From an uncultured Eubacteriales bacterium (lineage in GTDB: Bacteria > Bacillota > Clostridia > Christensenellales > CAG-917): a stretch of 28,832 nt of DNA. Positions 1-6,605 of this stretch are shown piece by piece. The position numbers and the translations under genes were made by a program. The number at the start of each line of letters is the position of its first letter. The first letter of the stretch is position 1. The stretch is from NCBI GenBank assembly GCA_900544575.1, contig UQVO01000018.1, positions 1 through 28,832 on the forward strand, in the 5' to 3' direction. A model generated the notes under the pieces. That model was not told the origin of the DNA. It made no database searches and saw only the letters and a program-made list of their open reading frames with translations.

Positions 1-40
1 GTCTAATTCGTCGGCAGCGTCAGATGTGTATAAGAGACAG
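1..40 (+). other. Nextera i5-side adapter (artefact)
   Basis: Bases 8-40 match the Illumina Nextera read-1 transposase adapter and end with the 19-base Tn5 mosaic end at 22-40. Bases 1-7 (gtctaat) match the end of an i5 index, from memory S510 (CGTCTAAT). This is library sequence, not genome. It cuts the gene at 41-175. Confidence 0.97.
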
Positions 41-175
41 ATCAAACGCCACCAAATGCACGGAAAGACCGTCCGCGGCGTCGAACTCCTCTTTGAAGCC
101 CTGTTCCTCCACGAACACCTTTTCCCTGATGTCTTTCGCCTCCTGCGGAAGGCTGTCGTAACGCTTGATTTCCAT
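41..175 (-). CDS. GNAT family N-acetyltransferase, N-terminal fragment
   Basis: This is a partial gene: 45 codons are readable from an ATG at 173-175 down to the adapter junction at 40/41, and the C-terminal part is missing. The visible N-terminus includes IREKVFVEEQGF (residues 17-28), a segment characteristic of the first helix and strand of GNAT acetyltransferases of the ElaA/YjcF sort. These enzymes transfer an acetyl group from acetyl-CoA to an amine, and the substrate cannot be predicted from this fragment. The acetyl-CoA binding loop would lie in the missing part. A promoter-like pair lies upstream at 204-233. The ribosome site is only weakly purine-rich (GGACGGAAAGCGAA before ATG). 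The family call rests on this short motif, so it is good but not certain. Confidence 0.75.
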
Positions 176-203
176 TTCGCTTTCCGTCCTGTGCTTTTAC
201 CAC

Positions 204-233
204 ATTTTAGCCGCCGCGACGTGCCCAAGTCAA
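204..233 (-). promoter_or_regulatory. Promoter for the GNAT gene
   Basis: On the minus strand TTGACT (228-233) is followed after 18 bases by TAAAAT (204-209). It lies about 30 bases upstream of the ATG at 175 and is the only good sigma-A-like pair in the 176-330 stretch. Confidence 0.6.
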
Positions 234-353
234 GCCCGCAAGACATAAAACGACAGTCGCTTCACCGCTTGACTGCCGCAAGACGGATTTGCGGTCAATC
301 CCGAAATAGTTTTGCACAAGACAGATTGAACAAGCAACCGAACATAAAACCAA

Positions 354-377
354 AAGGCACACCCTGCGGTGTGCCTT
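354..377 (-). terminator. Hairpin of repeat block A
   Basis: A perfect 10-bp stem with a 4-base loop is followed on the minus strand by TTTTGG. It is the third and most distal of three near-identical hairpins downstream of the GGGtGRT operon. Confidence 0.65.
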
Positions 378-501
378 GATGTTCGGTGCTTTGCACCTCA
401 CTTGGTCCTCTCTTTTGCTGATTTGTCGCCGAAACACCCGCTTTCTACTTGGTAAGCGCTTCTTGGACGGCGACTGCACAAGCAACCGAAATTAAAACCA
501 A

Positions 502-525
502 AAGGCACACCTTGCGGCGTGCCTT
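502..525 (-). terminator. Hairpin of repeat block B
   Basis: This has the same 10-bp stem as the neighbouring blocks. The one base change gives a G-U wobble in minus-strand RNA but would be an A-C mismatch on the plus strand. That points to function in minus-strand RNA. TTTTGG follows. Confidence 0.65.
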
Positions 526-624
526 GATGTTCGGTGCTTTGCACCTCACTCGGTTTGGTTGCTTTGTGCTATTTTGTCAGTGCTTCCTGCACTGCCACCG
601 CACAAGCAACCGATTTGGAACCAA

Positions 625-648
625 AAGGCACACCCTGCGGTGTGCCTT
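625..648 (-). terminator. First terminator after the GGGtGRT operon
   Basis: A perfect 10-bp stem (aaggcacacc paired with ggtgtgcctt), a 4-base loop and TTTTGG on the minus strand lie 45-68 bases after the GGGtGRT stop codon. It is the most likely end of the operon transcript. Confidence 0.75.
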
Positions 649-692
649 GATGTTCGGTGCTTCGCACCTCACGGTTTCTAAGTGTCCTGCGC

Positions 693-1697
693 TTATTTTG
701 TCAGTGCTTCCTGCACTGCCACCGCGCATGCCACCGAAGCCCCGACCATGGGGTTGTTGCCCATACCGATGAGACCCATCATTTCGACGTGCGCGGGGAC
801 GGAAGAAGAACCCGCGAACTGGGCGTCGGAGTGCATTCTGCCCATGGTGTCCGTCATGCCGTAAGACGCGGGACCTGCCGCCATATTGTCGGGATGGAGC
901 GTTCTGCCTGTGCCGCCGCCGCTTGCCACGGAGAAATACTTCTTGCCGTGCTCGACAGCCCATTTCTTGTAGGTGCCCGCAACGGGATGCTGGAAACGGG
1001 TGGGGTTGGTGGAATTGCCCGTGATGGAGACGTCAACGTCTTCAAGGCGCATTATCGCAACGCCCTCGGTGACATCGTCCGCGCCGTAAACGCGCACCGC
1101 CGCGCGCTCGCCTTTGGAGTAGGCGGTTTCCTTGACGATTTTGACTTCGCCCGTGTAATAGTCCATCTTGGTCTGCACATAGGTGAAGCCGTTGATGCGG
1201 CTGATGATGAAGGCCGCGTCCTTGCCGAGCCCGTTGAGTATGACTTTGAGGGGCTGTTTGCGGACTTTGTTTGCTGTCTTCGCGATGCCGATTGCGCCTT
1301 CCGCCGCGGCGAAAGACTCGTGACCCGCGAGGAACGCGAAGCACTTGGTTTCCTCTCTCAGAAGCATTGCGGCGAGGTTGCCGTGCCCGAGGCCGACCGC
1401 GCGCTGTTCCGCAACGGAGCCGGGGATGCAGAAACTTTGCAGACCGATGCCTATGGCTTCCGCCGCGTCCGCGGCGTTCTTGCAGCCTTTCTTTATCGCG
1501 ATGGCGCACCCGACGGTGTATGCCCACACCGCGTTTTCGAACGCTATGGGCTGAACGCCTTTGACAATTGCTTCGACGTCGATGCCCTTTTCGGTGCAGA
1601 CGGCTTTGGCGTCTTCGAGGGAGGCTATGCCGTACTCTTTAAGCGCCTTGTTAATCTTGTCGATTCTTCTTTCGTAACCTTCGAATCTGATGCTCAT
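693..1697 (-). CDS. GGGtGRT family protein
   Basis: The protein has 334 residues and carries the family signature GGGTGRTLHP at about residues 262-271, with further glycine- and cysteine-containing stretches (GLQSFCIPGS near residue 90). The biochemical role of this family is not established to my knowledge. It is known mainly as a conserved protein of anaerobic Clostridia and relatives encoded beside an IscU-like scaffold, which is the arrangement here: the scaffold gene ends 10 bases upstream of this start, so the two are co-transcribed and probably act together, possibly in metal or Fe-S handling (inference). The start is supported by AGGAGG placed just before the ATG. No signal peptide or membrane segment is evident. 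The 3' end is unusual: its final 15 codons are repeated downstream in the 330-737 array. Confidence 0.88.
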   Translation of the reverse strand: MSIRFEGYERRIDKINKALKEYGIASLEDAKAVCTEKGIDVEAIVKGVQPIAFENAVWAYTVGCAIAIKKGCKNAADAAEAIGIGLQSFCIPGSVAEQRAVGLGHGNLAAMLLREETKCFAFLAGHESFAAAEGAIGIAKTANKVRKQPLKVILNGLGKDAAFIISRINGFTYVQTKMDYYTGEVKIVKETAYSKGERAAVRVYGADDVTEGVAIMRLEDVDVSITGNSTNPTRFQHPVAGTYKKWAVEHGKKYFSVASGGGTGRTLHPDNMAAGPASYGMTDTMGRMHSDAQFAGSSSVPAHVEMMGLIGMGNNPMVGASVACAVAVQEALTK

Positions 1698-1707
1698 AGC
1701 AGCCTCC

Positions 1708-2400
1708 TTACTCGTTGCGCGGGTCGATATACTTCACCGCGTCGGCATATCTGCCGTAAGTGCCGGTGCTCTTTTTGAGCGCTTCGGCGGGGTCGACTCC
1801 CTTTCTTATCATTTCCATCATAACTCCGAGCTTGACGAATTCGTAACCGATGATTTCGCTGTTCTCGTCAAGGGCGAGTTTGGTGACGTAACCTTCCGCC
1901 ATTTCGAGATAACGGGGTCCTTTGACGACGGTGGAATACATCGTGCCGATTTGGCTGCGCAGCCCCTTGCCGAGGTCTTCGAGCCCCGCACCGATGGGCA
2001 GACCGTCTTCCGAGAAGGCAGATTGCGTTCTTCCGTAAACGATTTGCAGGAACAGCTCGCGCATTGCGGTGTTGATGGCGTCACAGACGAGGTCGGTGTT
2101 GAGCGCTTCGAGGATGGTCTTGCCAGGGAGAATTTCGGCAGCCATAGCCGCGGAATGCGTCATACCCGAGCAGCCAATCGTTTCGACCAGCGCTTCCTGA
2201 ATCACACCGTCCTTAACGTTGAGCGTGAGCTTGCAGGTGCCCTGCTGGGGAGCACACCAGCCGACGCCGTGCGTCAGACCGCTGATGTCCTTGACTTCCT
2301 TTGCCTGCACCCATTTTCCTTCTTCGGGAATGGGAGCGGGACCGTGGTTGGGCCCTTTGGCAACAGGACACATCATTTCAACTTCGTGAGAATATTGCAT
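1708..2400 (-). CDS. IscU/NifU-like iron-sulfur cluster scaffold protein
   Basis: This 230-residue protein resembles the scaffold proteins that hold nascent Fe-S clusters. The central part (about residues 60-110) has the IscU-like pattern of a strand, a GCSG turn, a small-residue helix and a GKT-containing loop (LPGKTILEAL), followed by a conserved cysteine (VCDAI). More cysteines lie at MMCP, GWCAP and GTCKL near the N-terminus. It is longer than IscU (about 130 residues), with an extra C-terminal domain containing VKLGVMMEMIRKG. It is the first gene of a two-gene operon with the GGGtGRT gene, a pairing seen in other Clostridia. The start is preceded by AGGAGGCATTT and a good promoter at 2441-2469. 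Cluster transfer targets are unknown. Confidence 0.85.
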   Translation of the reverse strand: MQYSHEVEMMCPVAKGPNHGPAPIPEEGKWVQAKEVKDISGLTHGVGWCAPQQGTCKLTLNVKDGVIQEALVETIGCSGMTHSAAMAAEILPGKTILEALNTDLVCDAINTAMRELFLQIVYGRTQSAFSEDGLPIGAGLEDLGKGLRSQIGTMYSTVVKGPRYLEMAEGYVTKLALDENSEIIGYEFVKLGVMMEMIRKGVDPAEALKKSTGTYGRYADAVKYIDPRNE

Positions 2401-2440
2401 AAATGCCTCCTAGAAAAAGTTAAAGTTTTCGACCGAAGCT

Positions 2441-2469
2441 ATTTTATCACCAACGGAGTTTATACGCAA
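2441..2469 (-). promoter_or_regulatory. Promoter of the Fe-S scaffold/GGGtGRT operon
   Basis: TTGCGT (2464-2469), a 17-base spacer and TAAAAT (2441-2446) read on the minus strand. The predicted leader before the ATG at 2400 is about 35 bases. Confidence 0.6.
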
Positions 2470-2557
2470 GCGAAATTTATTCCGCGTCCGCGCGCGAGGA
2501 GTTTACTATTTGTCTTGACCTTTGACAAGGGAGTGTTGTGCCCCCTTCTTCCTGATA

Positions 2558-2590
2558 CCCCATTAAATCGCCTGATGCGATTTAATGGGG
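2558..2590. repeat. Perfect 14-bp inverted repeat
   Basis: Two 14-base arms (2558-2571 and 2577-2590) are exact reverse complements around a 5-base loop (ctgat). No T-run follows on either strand, so it is not a classic terminator. It lies between the scaffold promoter and the galE 3' palindrome. Apart from these elements the 2401-2738 gap holds no gene that I can support. Confidence 0.85.
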
Positions 2591-2615
2591 ACCCCGATAT
2601 AAACAGTGTTAGTTG

Positions 2616-2742
2616 CTGAACGGCGATATTCGAGCGTCAGACAAGGAAAAGCCCTTCCCGCATAAGGGAGCGTACTTAACCGTACGTGACCGCAATGCGG
2701 AAAGGGCTTTGACGCCGTATCACGCCGAATAGCGCCGTTCAG
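2616..2742. repeat. 127-bp imperfect palindrome overlapping the galE stop
   Basis: The outer arms ctgaacggcg (2616-2625) and cgccgttcag (2733-2742) are exact complements. Partial matches follow (tattcg with cgaata, gcgtca with tgacgc), then a 16-bp inner stem with one mismatch (2648-2663 with 2695-2710), and a small cgtac/gtacg hairpin inside the loop. The right arm contains the galE stop codon. It may be a large 3' UTR structure, or a MITE-like insertion that supplied the end of galE. No target-site duplication could be established by eye. Confidence 0.75.
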
Positions 2743-3746
2743 AAGCCGTTGGGGTTCTGACGCTGCCACCTCCAACTGTCTTCGCACATTTCGTCCAGCC
2801 CGTAACGGCACTCGAAGCCCATCTCGCGTTTGGCGAGAGAGGGGTCGGCGTAACACTCGGCTATGTCGCCGGGGCGGCGTCCCGTGATGACGTAGGGGAC
2901 TTTTCTGCCGCTGGCTTTTTCGAAGGCGCGGACTATCTCAAGCACGCTGTATCCTTTGCCCGTGCCGACGTTGTAGGTGACAAGACCGGGGGCTTCGGCA
3001 AGTTTGCGGAGCGCGCAGGTGTGAGCGCGGGCAAGGTCGAGCACGTGGATGTAGTCACGCACACCCGTGCCGTCGCGGGTGGGATAGTCGTCGCCGAAGA
3101 CGTAAAGTTTTTCGAGTTTGCCTATCGCGACCTGCGAAATGTAAGGCATAAGGTTGTTGGGTATGCCGTTGGGGTCCTCGCCTATCCTGCCGCTCTTGTG
3201 CGCGCCTATGGGGTTGAAATAGCGCAGCAGGGCTATATTCATACTCTTGTCGGCGGCGAAAACGTCGCGGAGAATGTCCTCTATCATCAGTTTGGTACGT
3301 CCGTAAGGATTGGTGACGGAAAGAGGGAAATCTTCTTTGATGGGGACGCTCTTCGGCTGACCGTAGACGGTGGCGGAAGAGGAAAACACAAAGTTTTTTA
3401 CGCCGTGCTCGCGCATCACTTGCAGAAGATTGAGAGTGTTGCCGAGATTGTTGCGGAAGTATTCGAGAGGTTTCTCGCAGGACTCACCCACGGCTTTCAG
3501 CCCGGCGAAATGGATGACCGCCTCGATATTCTCCTTTTCGAAAATGTCGCGCACGAGCCCGATGTCGCAAAGGTCGTATTCGTAAAATTTCACGTCTTTG
3601 CCGCAAAGCTCCCTGACGCGCTTCACCGCCTCGAATTTGCTGTTGCAGAGATTGTCCGCGATAATCGGGTCATAGCCGTTTTCCACGAGGTCGATAACCG
3701 TATGGGAACCTATGTAACCCGCCCCGCCTGTGACCAGAATGCTCAT
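2739..3746 (-). CDS. galE: UDP-glucose 4-epimerase
   Basis: This 335-residue cytosolic enzyme interconverts UDP-galactose and UDP-glucose using bound NAD, and many homologues also act on the N-acetyl forms. It has the Rossmann motif TGGAGYIGSH (residues 6-15), SSSATVYG (122-129) and the catalytic Tyr148-x3-Lys152 in NPYGRTK. The length is typical of bacterial GalE. It lies 57 bases downstream of the N-acetylhexosamine kinase gene on the same strand, so the two probably form an operon for entry of galactose and N-acetylhexosamines from host glycans (the galacto-N-biose/lacto-N-biose scheme). The phosphorylase and uridylyltransferase of that route are not in this window. The stop codon lies inside a large palindrome (2616-2742). 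Confidence 0.96.
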   Translation of the reverse strand: MSILVTGGAGYIGSHTVIDLVENGYDPIIADNLCNSKFEAVKRVRELCGKDVKFYEYDLCDIGLVRDIFEKENIEAVIHFAGLKAVGESCEKPLEYFRNNLGNTLNLLQVMREHGVKNFVFSSSATVYGQPKSVPIKEDFPLSVTNPYGRTKLMIEDILRDVFAADKSMNIALLRYFNPIGAHKSGRIGEDPNGIPNNLMPYISQVAIGKLEKLYVFGDDYPTRDGTGVRDYIHVLDLARAHTCALRKLAEAPGLVTYNVGTGKGYSVLEIVRAFEKASGRKVPYVITGRRPGDIAECYADPSLAKREMGFECRYGLDEMCEDSWRWQRQNPNGF

Positions 3747-3803
3747 TTTATGCCTCCGTTTCGGCGAATAAACGCCGCTTTGTGGAATTTTGTGTTTATT
3801 TTA

Positions 3804-4904
3804 CTATCTCTTACCGACACTCACCGCGACTGCCGCCGCCATCTCCGCCGCGAGCTCTTCCATACGGCGGACGAGCCTGAACTGCGTCCTGGCGCGCACT
3901 AAGTTATGCTCGGGATAAGCGGTCTTGAAATACGTATCCCCCGACAGATAATCCGTGAGGAAACGCATCCCGCACTCGAAAGTCATCAGCCTTGCCGCGG
4001 CGGGCATTAGCTGCCTCTCGCGCTCCGTGACGCTGCCCTCCATCCCGCACAGAAACCCGTCAGCAAAGGCGCGGAACAGACCGAGGTCGAAATCCACCTT
4101 GTCAAGGTCGGGCTCATCTTCTTTTGCGGTGGAACAGCCCGCGCGCACACCGTCGCCGAAGTCGTAAAGCATACTGCCAGGCATCACCGTATCCAGGTCT
4201 ATGACGCATACGGCGCGTTTGGTGACGACGTCAATGAGCACGTTGTTCAGCTTGGTGTCGTTGTGGGTGACGCGGGTGGGTATCACGCCCGACGCGAGTG
4301 CGTCGACTATGACGGAGCACCCCTCCTTTCTCGCCAGCACGAACTCCGTTTCCGCCGCGGCGGAAGCCGCCCTGCCCTTCGCGTCCTCCGCGAGTGCGCG
4401 TTCGAAAGCGGCAAAGCGCTTTACCGTGTTGTGAAAATCGGGAATGACCTCGAAAAGAGAGCCCGCGTCGAAATCGGCAAGCCGCGCGACGAACTTCCCG
4501 AACGCCCTGCCCGCGTCGCGGAACATACCGTCGTCGTCCGCCACGAGATAGGCGTCGGTGTTTTCGATGAACTGCGTGGCGCGCCACACCTCGCCTTCGG
4601 GAGAGGTATAATACCTTTCGCCGTCCTTGTCGGGGATGAGGCGCAGACATTCGCGTTCGGGGTCGCCGCCGTCCTCTTCGACCTTGCCGCGCAAAAAGTC
4701 CGTAACGGCAATCATATTGCGCATAAGCCCTGCCCTGTCGGGGAAGACGTTGGCGTTGAGCCTTTGCAGGATATAGCGCACCTTTCCGTCATCCCTCTCG
4801 CAGGACACGGCGTAAGTGTCGTTGATGTGTCCGTTGCCGTAAGGGCTGACGTCCGTGATGCGTCCGTCAAAAAGAAAGCGTGATGCTGCGTCGTAAGCGT
4901 TCAT
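3804..4904 (-). CDS. nahK: N-acetylhexosamine 1-kinase (NahK-like)
   Basis: This is a 366-residue member of the aminoglycoside/choline kinase fold superfamily. It has the NahK form of the catalytic loop, T-H214-N-D216-T-K-L-N-N221, then IDLDT (235-239) as the metal-binding motif, and the NahK-like segments PYGNGHINDTY (21-31), MPGSMLYDFGD (241-251), ECGMRFLTDYL (310-320) and YPEHNLVR (330-337). The known enzyme phosphorylates GlcNAc or GalNAc at C1 with ATP, feeding UDP-sugar synthesis and GalE epimerisation, and galE lies directly downstream. I chose the ATG at 4902-4904, preceded by GGGGTGGA, because the homology begins there. The frame stays open upstream to 5060 but runs through the promoter at 4933-4961. 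Confidence 0.9.
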   Translation of the reverse strand: MNAYDAASRFLFDGRITDVSPYGNGHINDTYAVSCERDDGKVRYILQRLNANVFPDRAGLMRNMIAVTDFLRGKVEEDGGDPERECLRLIPDKDGERYYTSPEGEVWRATQFIENTDAYLVADDDGMFRDAGRAFGKFVARLADFDAGSLFEVIPDFHNTVKRFAAFERALAEDAKGRAASAAAETEFVLARKEGCSVIVDALASGVIPTRVTHNDTKLNNVLIDVVTKRAVCVIDLDTVMPGSMLYDFGDGVRAGCSTAKEDEPDLDKVDFDLGLFRAFADGFLCGMEGSVTERERQLMPAAARLMTFECGMRFLTDYLSGDTYFKTAYPEHNLVRARTQFRLVRRMEELAAEMAAAVAVSVGKR

Positions 4905-4932
4905 ATTCCACCCCGCGGTTTTCCGCGATACA

Positions 4933-4961
4933 ATAATACCCTCCCGCGCGCAAAAAGTAAA
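4933..4961 (-). promoter_or_regulatory. Promoter of the nahK-galE operon
   Basis: TTTACT (4956-4961), a 17-base spacer and TATTAT (4933-4938) read on the minus strand. The leader would be about 22 bases. The position supports the nahK start at 4904 over upstream starts. Confidence 0.6.
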
Positions 4962-5030
4962 GTGAACGCGCGCGGAACGGGCGTGCATACATACGCGTCG
5001 GGAGCTTTGGCGGACCCTCGCACGGAACAA

Positions 5031-5051
5031 TTTGCGGCATTTTGCCGCAAA
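5031..5051. repeat. Perfect 9-bp hairpin between divergent operons
   Basis: TTTGCGGCA and TGCCGCAAA flank a 3-base loop. It sits between the divergent nahK and chromate-transporter promoters and may be an operator or insulator. There is no direct evidence for either role. Confidence 0.6.
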
Positions 5052-5062
5052 TAGGGTCAATT

Positions 5063-5094
5063 TTGATGAAATCCGACGCAGAATATTATATAAT
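5063..5094 (+). promoter_or_regulatory. Candidate promoter of the CHR transporter operon
   Basis: TATAAT at 5089-5094 is perfect. The only -35-like element is TTGATG at 5063-5068, at a poor spacing of 20 (or 15 to the overlapping TATTAT at 5084-5089). If the TATAAT is used, transcription would start only about 3 bases before the ATG at 5104. Confidence 0.45.
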
Positions 5095-5103
5095 GACCGC
5101 GCA

Positions 5104-5850
5104 ATGAAACAGTCCCTGCTTCAAAAACTCAAAGAAAGCCTGAAAATGTTCCTGGTCTTTTTCAAGATAGGGCTGTTTTCGTTCGGCGGCGGATACGCTA
5201 TGCTCACGATGATTGAACACGAAGTCGTGGACAAGCGCGGCTGGCTCACGCACGGGGAACTGCTGGACATTTTCGCCATTGCGGAAAGCACTCCAGGCGC
5301 CATTTCCATCAACATCGCAACATTCATCGGGACAAAGCGTGCGGGGATAGTCGGCGGCGTGATAACGACGTTCGGCGTGGTGCTGCCCGCGTTTCTGGTC
5401 ATATTCGCGCTGTCCTTCGTCCTCGACATAGTGCGCGACAACAAATGGGTCAACGCGCTGTTTATGGGCGTGCGCGTGGGCGTGATAGTGCTCATCGTGC
5501 ACGCGGCGCTCAAATTCCTCAAAGAAATGAAGAAAAAGGCGGTCACCGTGCTGCTTGCTGTCGCGATGTTCTGTTTCGCCGTGTTCTCGGACGTCAACGT
5601 GATATATCTTATGCTCGGGTCAATCGGCATTTCGATAATCGCGGTGGCGTGGGCGCACGTTTGGGCGAACAAAAAGTTTATGATTGCGCTGACCGTCGGC
5701 GTGGCGCCTTACGAAAGAAAGAAAGGCGGGGACGACTGCCCGTCCTTCCTGCTCGCTTCGCATATGATACCCGTCGCAAAGGGCGACAATGACGGCACGG
5801 CGCGGCCGGAGAACGGCGCGGACGCGGAAGGAGGACAGAACAATGCTTGA
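5104..5850 (+). CDS. Chromate (CHR) transporter family protein, first half-subunit
   Basis: This is a short-chain CHR-family membrane protein. In this family, pairs of single-domain proteins form what is one fused protein (ChrA) elsewhere. Known members export chromate, but many homologues have unproved substrates. Signature segments are FKIGLFSFGGGYAM, the conserved AIAESTPGAISINIATFIG and a run of hydrophobic helices. From the ATG at 5104 it has 248 residues. A CHR domain accounts for about the first 195, and the remaining tail is hydrophilic (PVAKGDNDGTARPENGADAE) with no recognised domain. There is no clear Shine-Dalgarno before 5104, and a promoter TATAAT ends 9 bases upstream. An alternative start is the ATG at 5146. 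It overlaps the next gene by 8 bases. Confidence 0.88.
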   Translation: MKQSLLQKLKESLKMFLVFFKIGLFSFGGGYAMLTMIEHEVVDKRGWLTHGELLDIFAIAESTPGAISINIATFIGTKRAGIVGGVITTFGVVLPAFLVIFALSFVLDIVRDNKWVNALFMGVRVGVIVLIVHAALKFLKEMKKKAVTVLLAVAMFCFAVFSDVNVIYLMLGSIGISIIAVAWAHVWANKKFMIALTVGVAPYERKKGGDDCPSFLLASHMIPVAKGDNDGTARPENGADAEGGQNNA

Positions 5851-6424
5851 ATTGCAGCTCTTCTGGACCTTCTTCAAAATCGGGCTGTTCACGATAGGCG
5901 GCGGGCACGCGATGATACCTCTGATTATGGAGGAACTCGTGGCGAAGGGGTGGCTCAGCCAGGAAGTCCTGCTGGATTTCATAGCCATTTCCGAAAGCAC
6001 GCCGGGACCGTTTGCCGTCAACATCGCGACTTACGCGGGGCAGGAAATCGCGGGGCTGGGCGGCGCGATAATGTGCACGGTGGGCGTGGTGCTGCCCTCG
6101 CTCATCATAATCATACTCATCGCGAAATTCTTCTCGAAGTATATGAACCGTCCCGTGGTGCAGGAAGTGTTCGACCACGTCAGCGGCTCGGTGACGGGAC
6201 TGCTCTTTTCCGTGGTCGTGACCGTGGGCATACTCGTGCTCTTCGGGATGGACAGCATATACGACACGGCGTCGTTCAAGGTGGACTACATCGCGCTCGG
6301 GCTCTTCCTCGGACTGCTTGCGCTGTCCTTCGTGAAGATAAAAAAGAAAAAGATACCCCCCATCGCGCTCATAATCGTTTCCGCGGTGTGCGGCGTACTG
6401 CTGTACGGTTTCATACCCGTGTGA
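5843..6424 (+). CDS. Chromate (CHR) transporter family protein, second half-subunit
   Basis: This 193-residue membrane protein is homologous to the preceding gene. It has FKIGLFTIGGGHAM near the N-terminus and AISESTPGPFAVNIATYAG around residues 51-69, followed by four or five hydrophobic segments and a positively charged KIKKKK loop before the last helix. The ATG at 5843 is preceded by GGAGGACAGAACA and overlaps the upstream stop by 8 bases, indicating translational coupling and an obligate pair. By family knowledge the two halves insert in opposite orientation and form one inner-membrane transporter. A terminator follows at 6498-6531. Confidence 0.92.
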   Translation: MLELQLFWTFFKIGLFTIGGGHAMIPLIMEELVAKGWLSQEVLLDFIAISESTPGPFAVNIATYAGQEIAGLGGAIMCTVGVVLPSLIIIILIAKFFSKYMNRPVVQEVFDHVSGSVTGLLFSVVVTVGILVLFGMDSIYDTASFKVDYIALGLFLGLLALSFVKIKKKKIPPIALIIVSAVCGVLLYGFIPV

Positions 6425-6497
6425 TAAAATTTTTGCCGCGGGGATTTTGCTCCGTTTTTCGACATAAAACACGGTTTTTCACCGCAAAATGTGCAAT

Positions 6498-6531
6498 AAA
6501 CGCCGCGTTTTGACAAAAACACGGCGTTTTT
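6498..6531 (+). terminator. Terminator after the CHR transporter operon
   Basis: The arms AAACGCCG (6498-6505) and CGGCGTTT (6522-6529) pair, with further pairing inside the loop, and a T-run ends at 6531. Confidence 0.7.
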
Positions 6532-6558
6532 GACGTTTTCGGCGCGCGCGTACACAAG

Positions 6559-6587
6559 TTGATAGGCGGCGGGGATTATGGTATAAT
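6559..6587 (+). promoter_or_regulatory. Promoter of the DUF4011 helicase gene
   Basis: TTGATA (6559-6564), 17 bases and TATAAT (6582-6587). The predicted start near 6594 gives a leader of about 12 bases that contains the AGGAG ribosome site. Confidence 0.75.
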
Positions 6588-6605
6588 CCGCGACAGGAGT
6601 ATATT

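Larger units (their letters stand above)
330..737 (-). repeat. Tandem copies of a gene 3' end plus hairpin block
   Basis: The last 14 codons and stop of the GGGtGRT gene (693-737, peptide SVACAVAVQEALTK) recur at 569-613 and 445-489, reading on the minus strand. A fourth copy is reduced to its first bases at 330-342. Each full copy is followed, after a variable spacer, by a nearly identical 54-base block (619-672, 496-549, 348-401) made of a GGTGC/GCACC mini-hairpin and a strong terminator-like hairpin. Copy 569-613 differs from the gene by three synonymous codons and TAG for TAA. Copy 445-489 differs at 12 of 14 sense codons, all synonymous. The extra copies have no evident start codon of their own. 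Apart from these repeats and the promoter at 204-233, I see nothing else in the 176-692 gap. Confidence 0.9.

Noticed and set aside
207..485. Minus-strand frame of 92 codons in the repeat array
   Set aside because: It runs through terminator hairpins in a different frame from the conserved tail peptide and has no ribosome site.
330..737. CRISPR array
   Set aside because: There are only three units, with long, internally structured repeats and spacers that partly match each other. The units contain the end of the neighbouring gene, and no cas genes are present.
5690..5850. Frameshift at the end of the first CHR transporter gene
   Set aside because: The tail lacks homology, but the frame leads smoothly to a stop that overlaps the next start, a normal coupled arrangement. 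Nothing homologous resumes in other frames.
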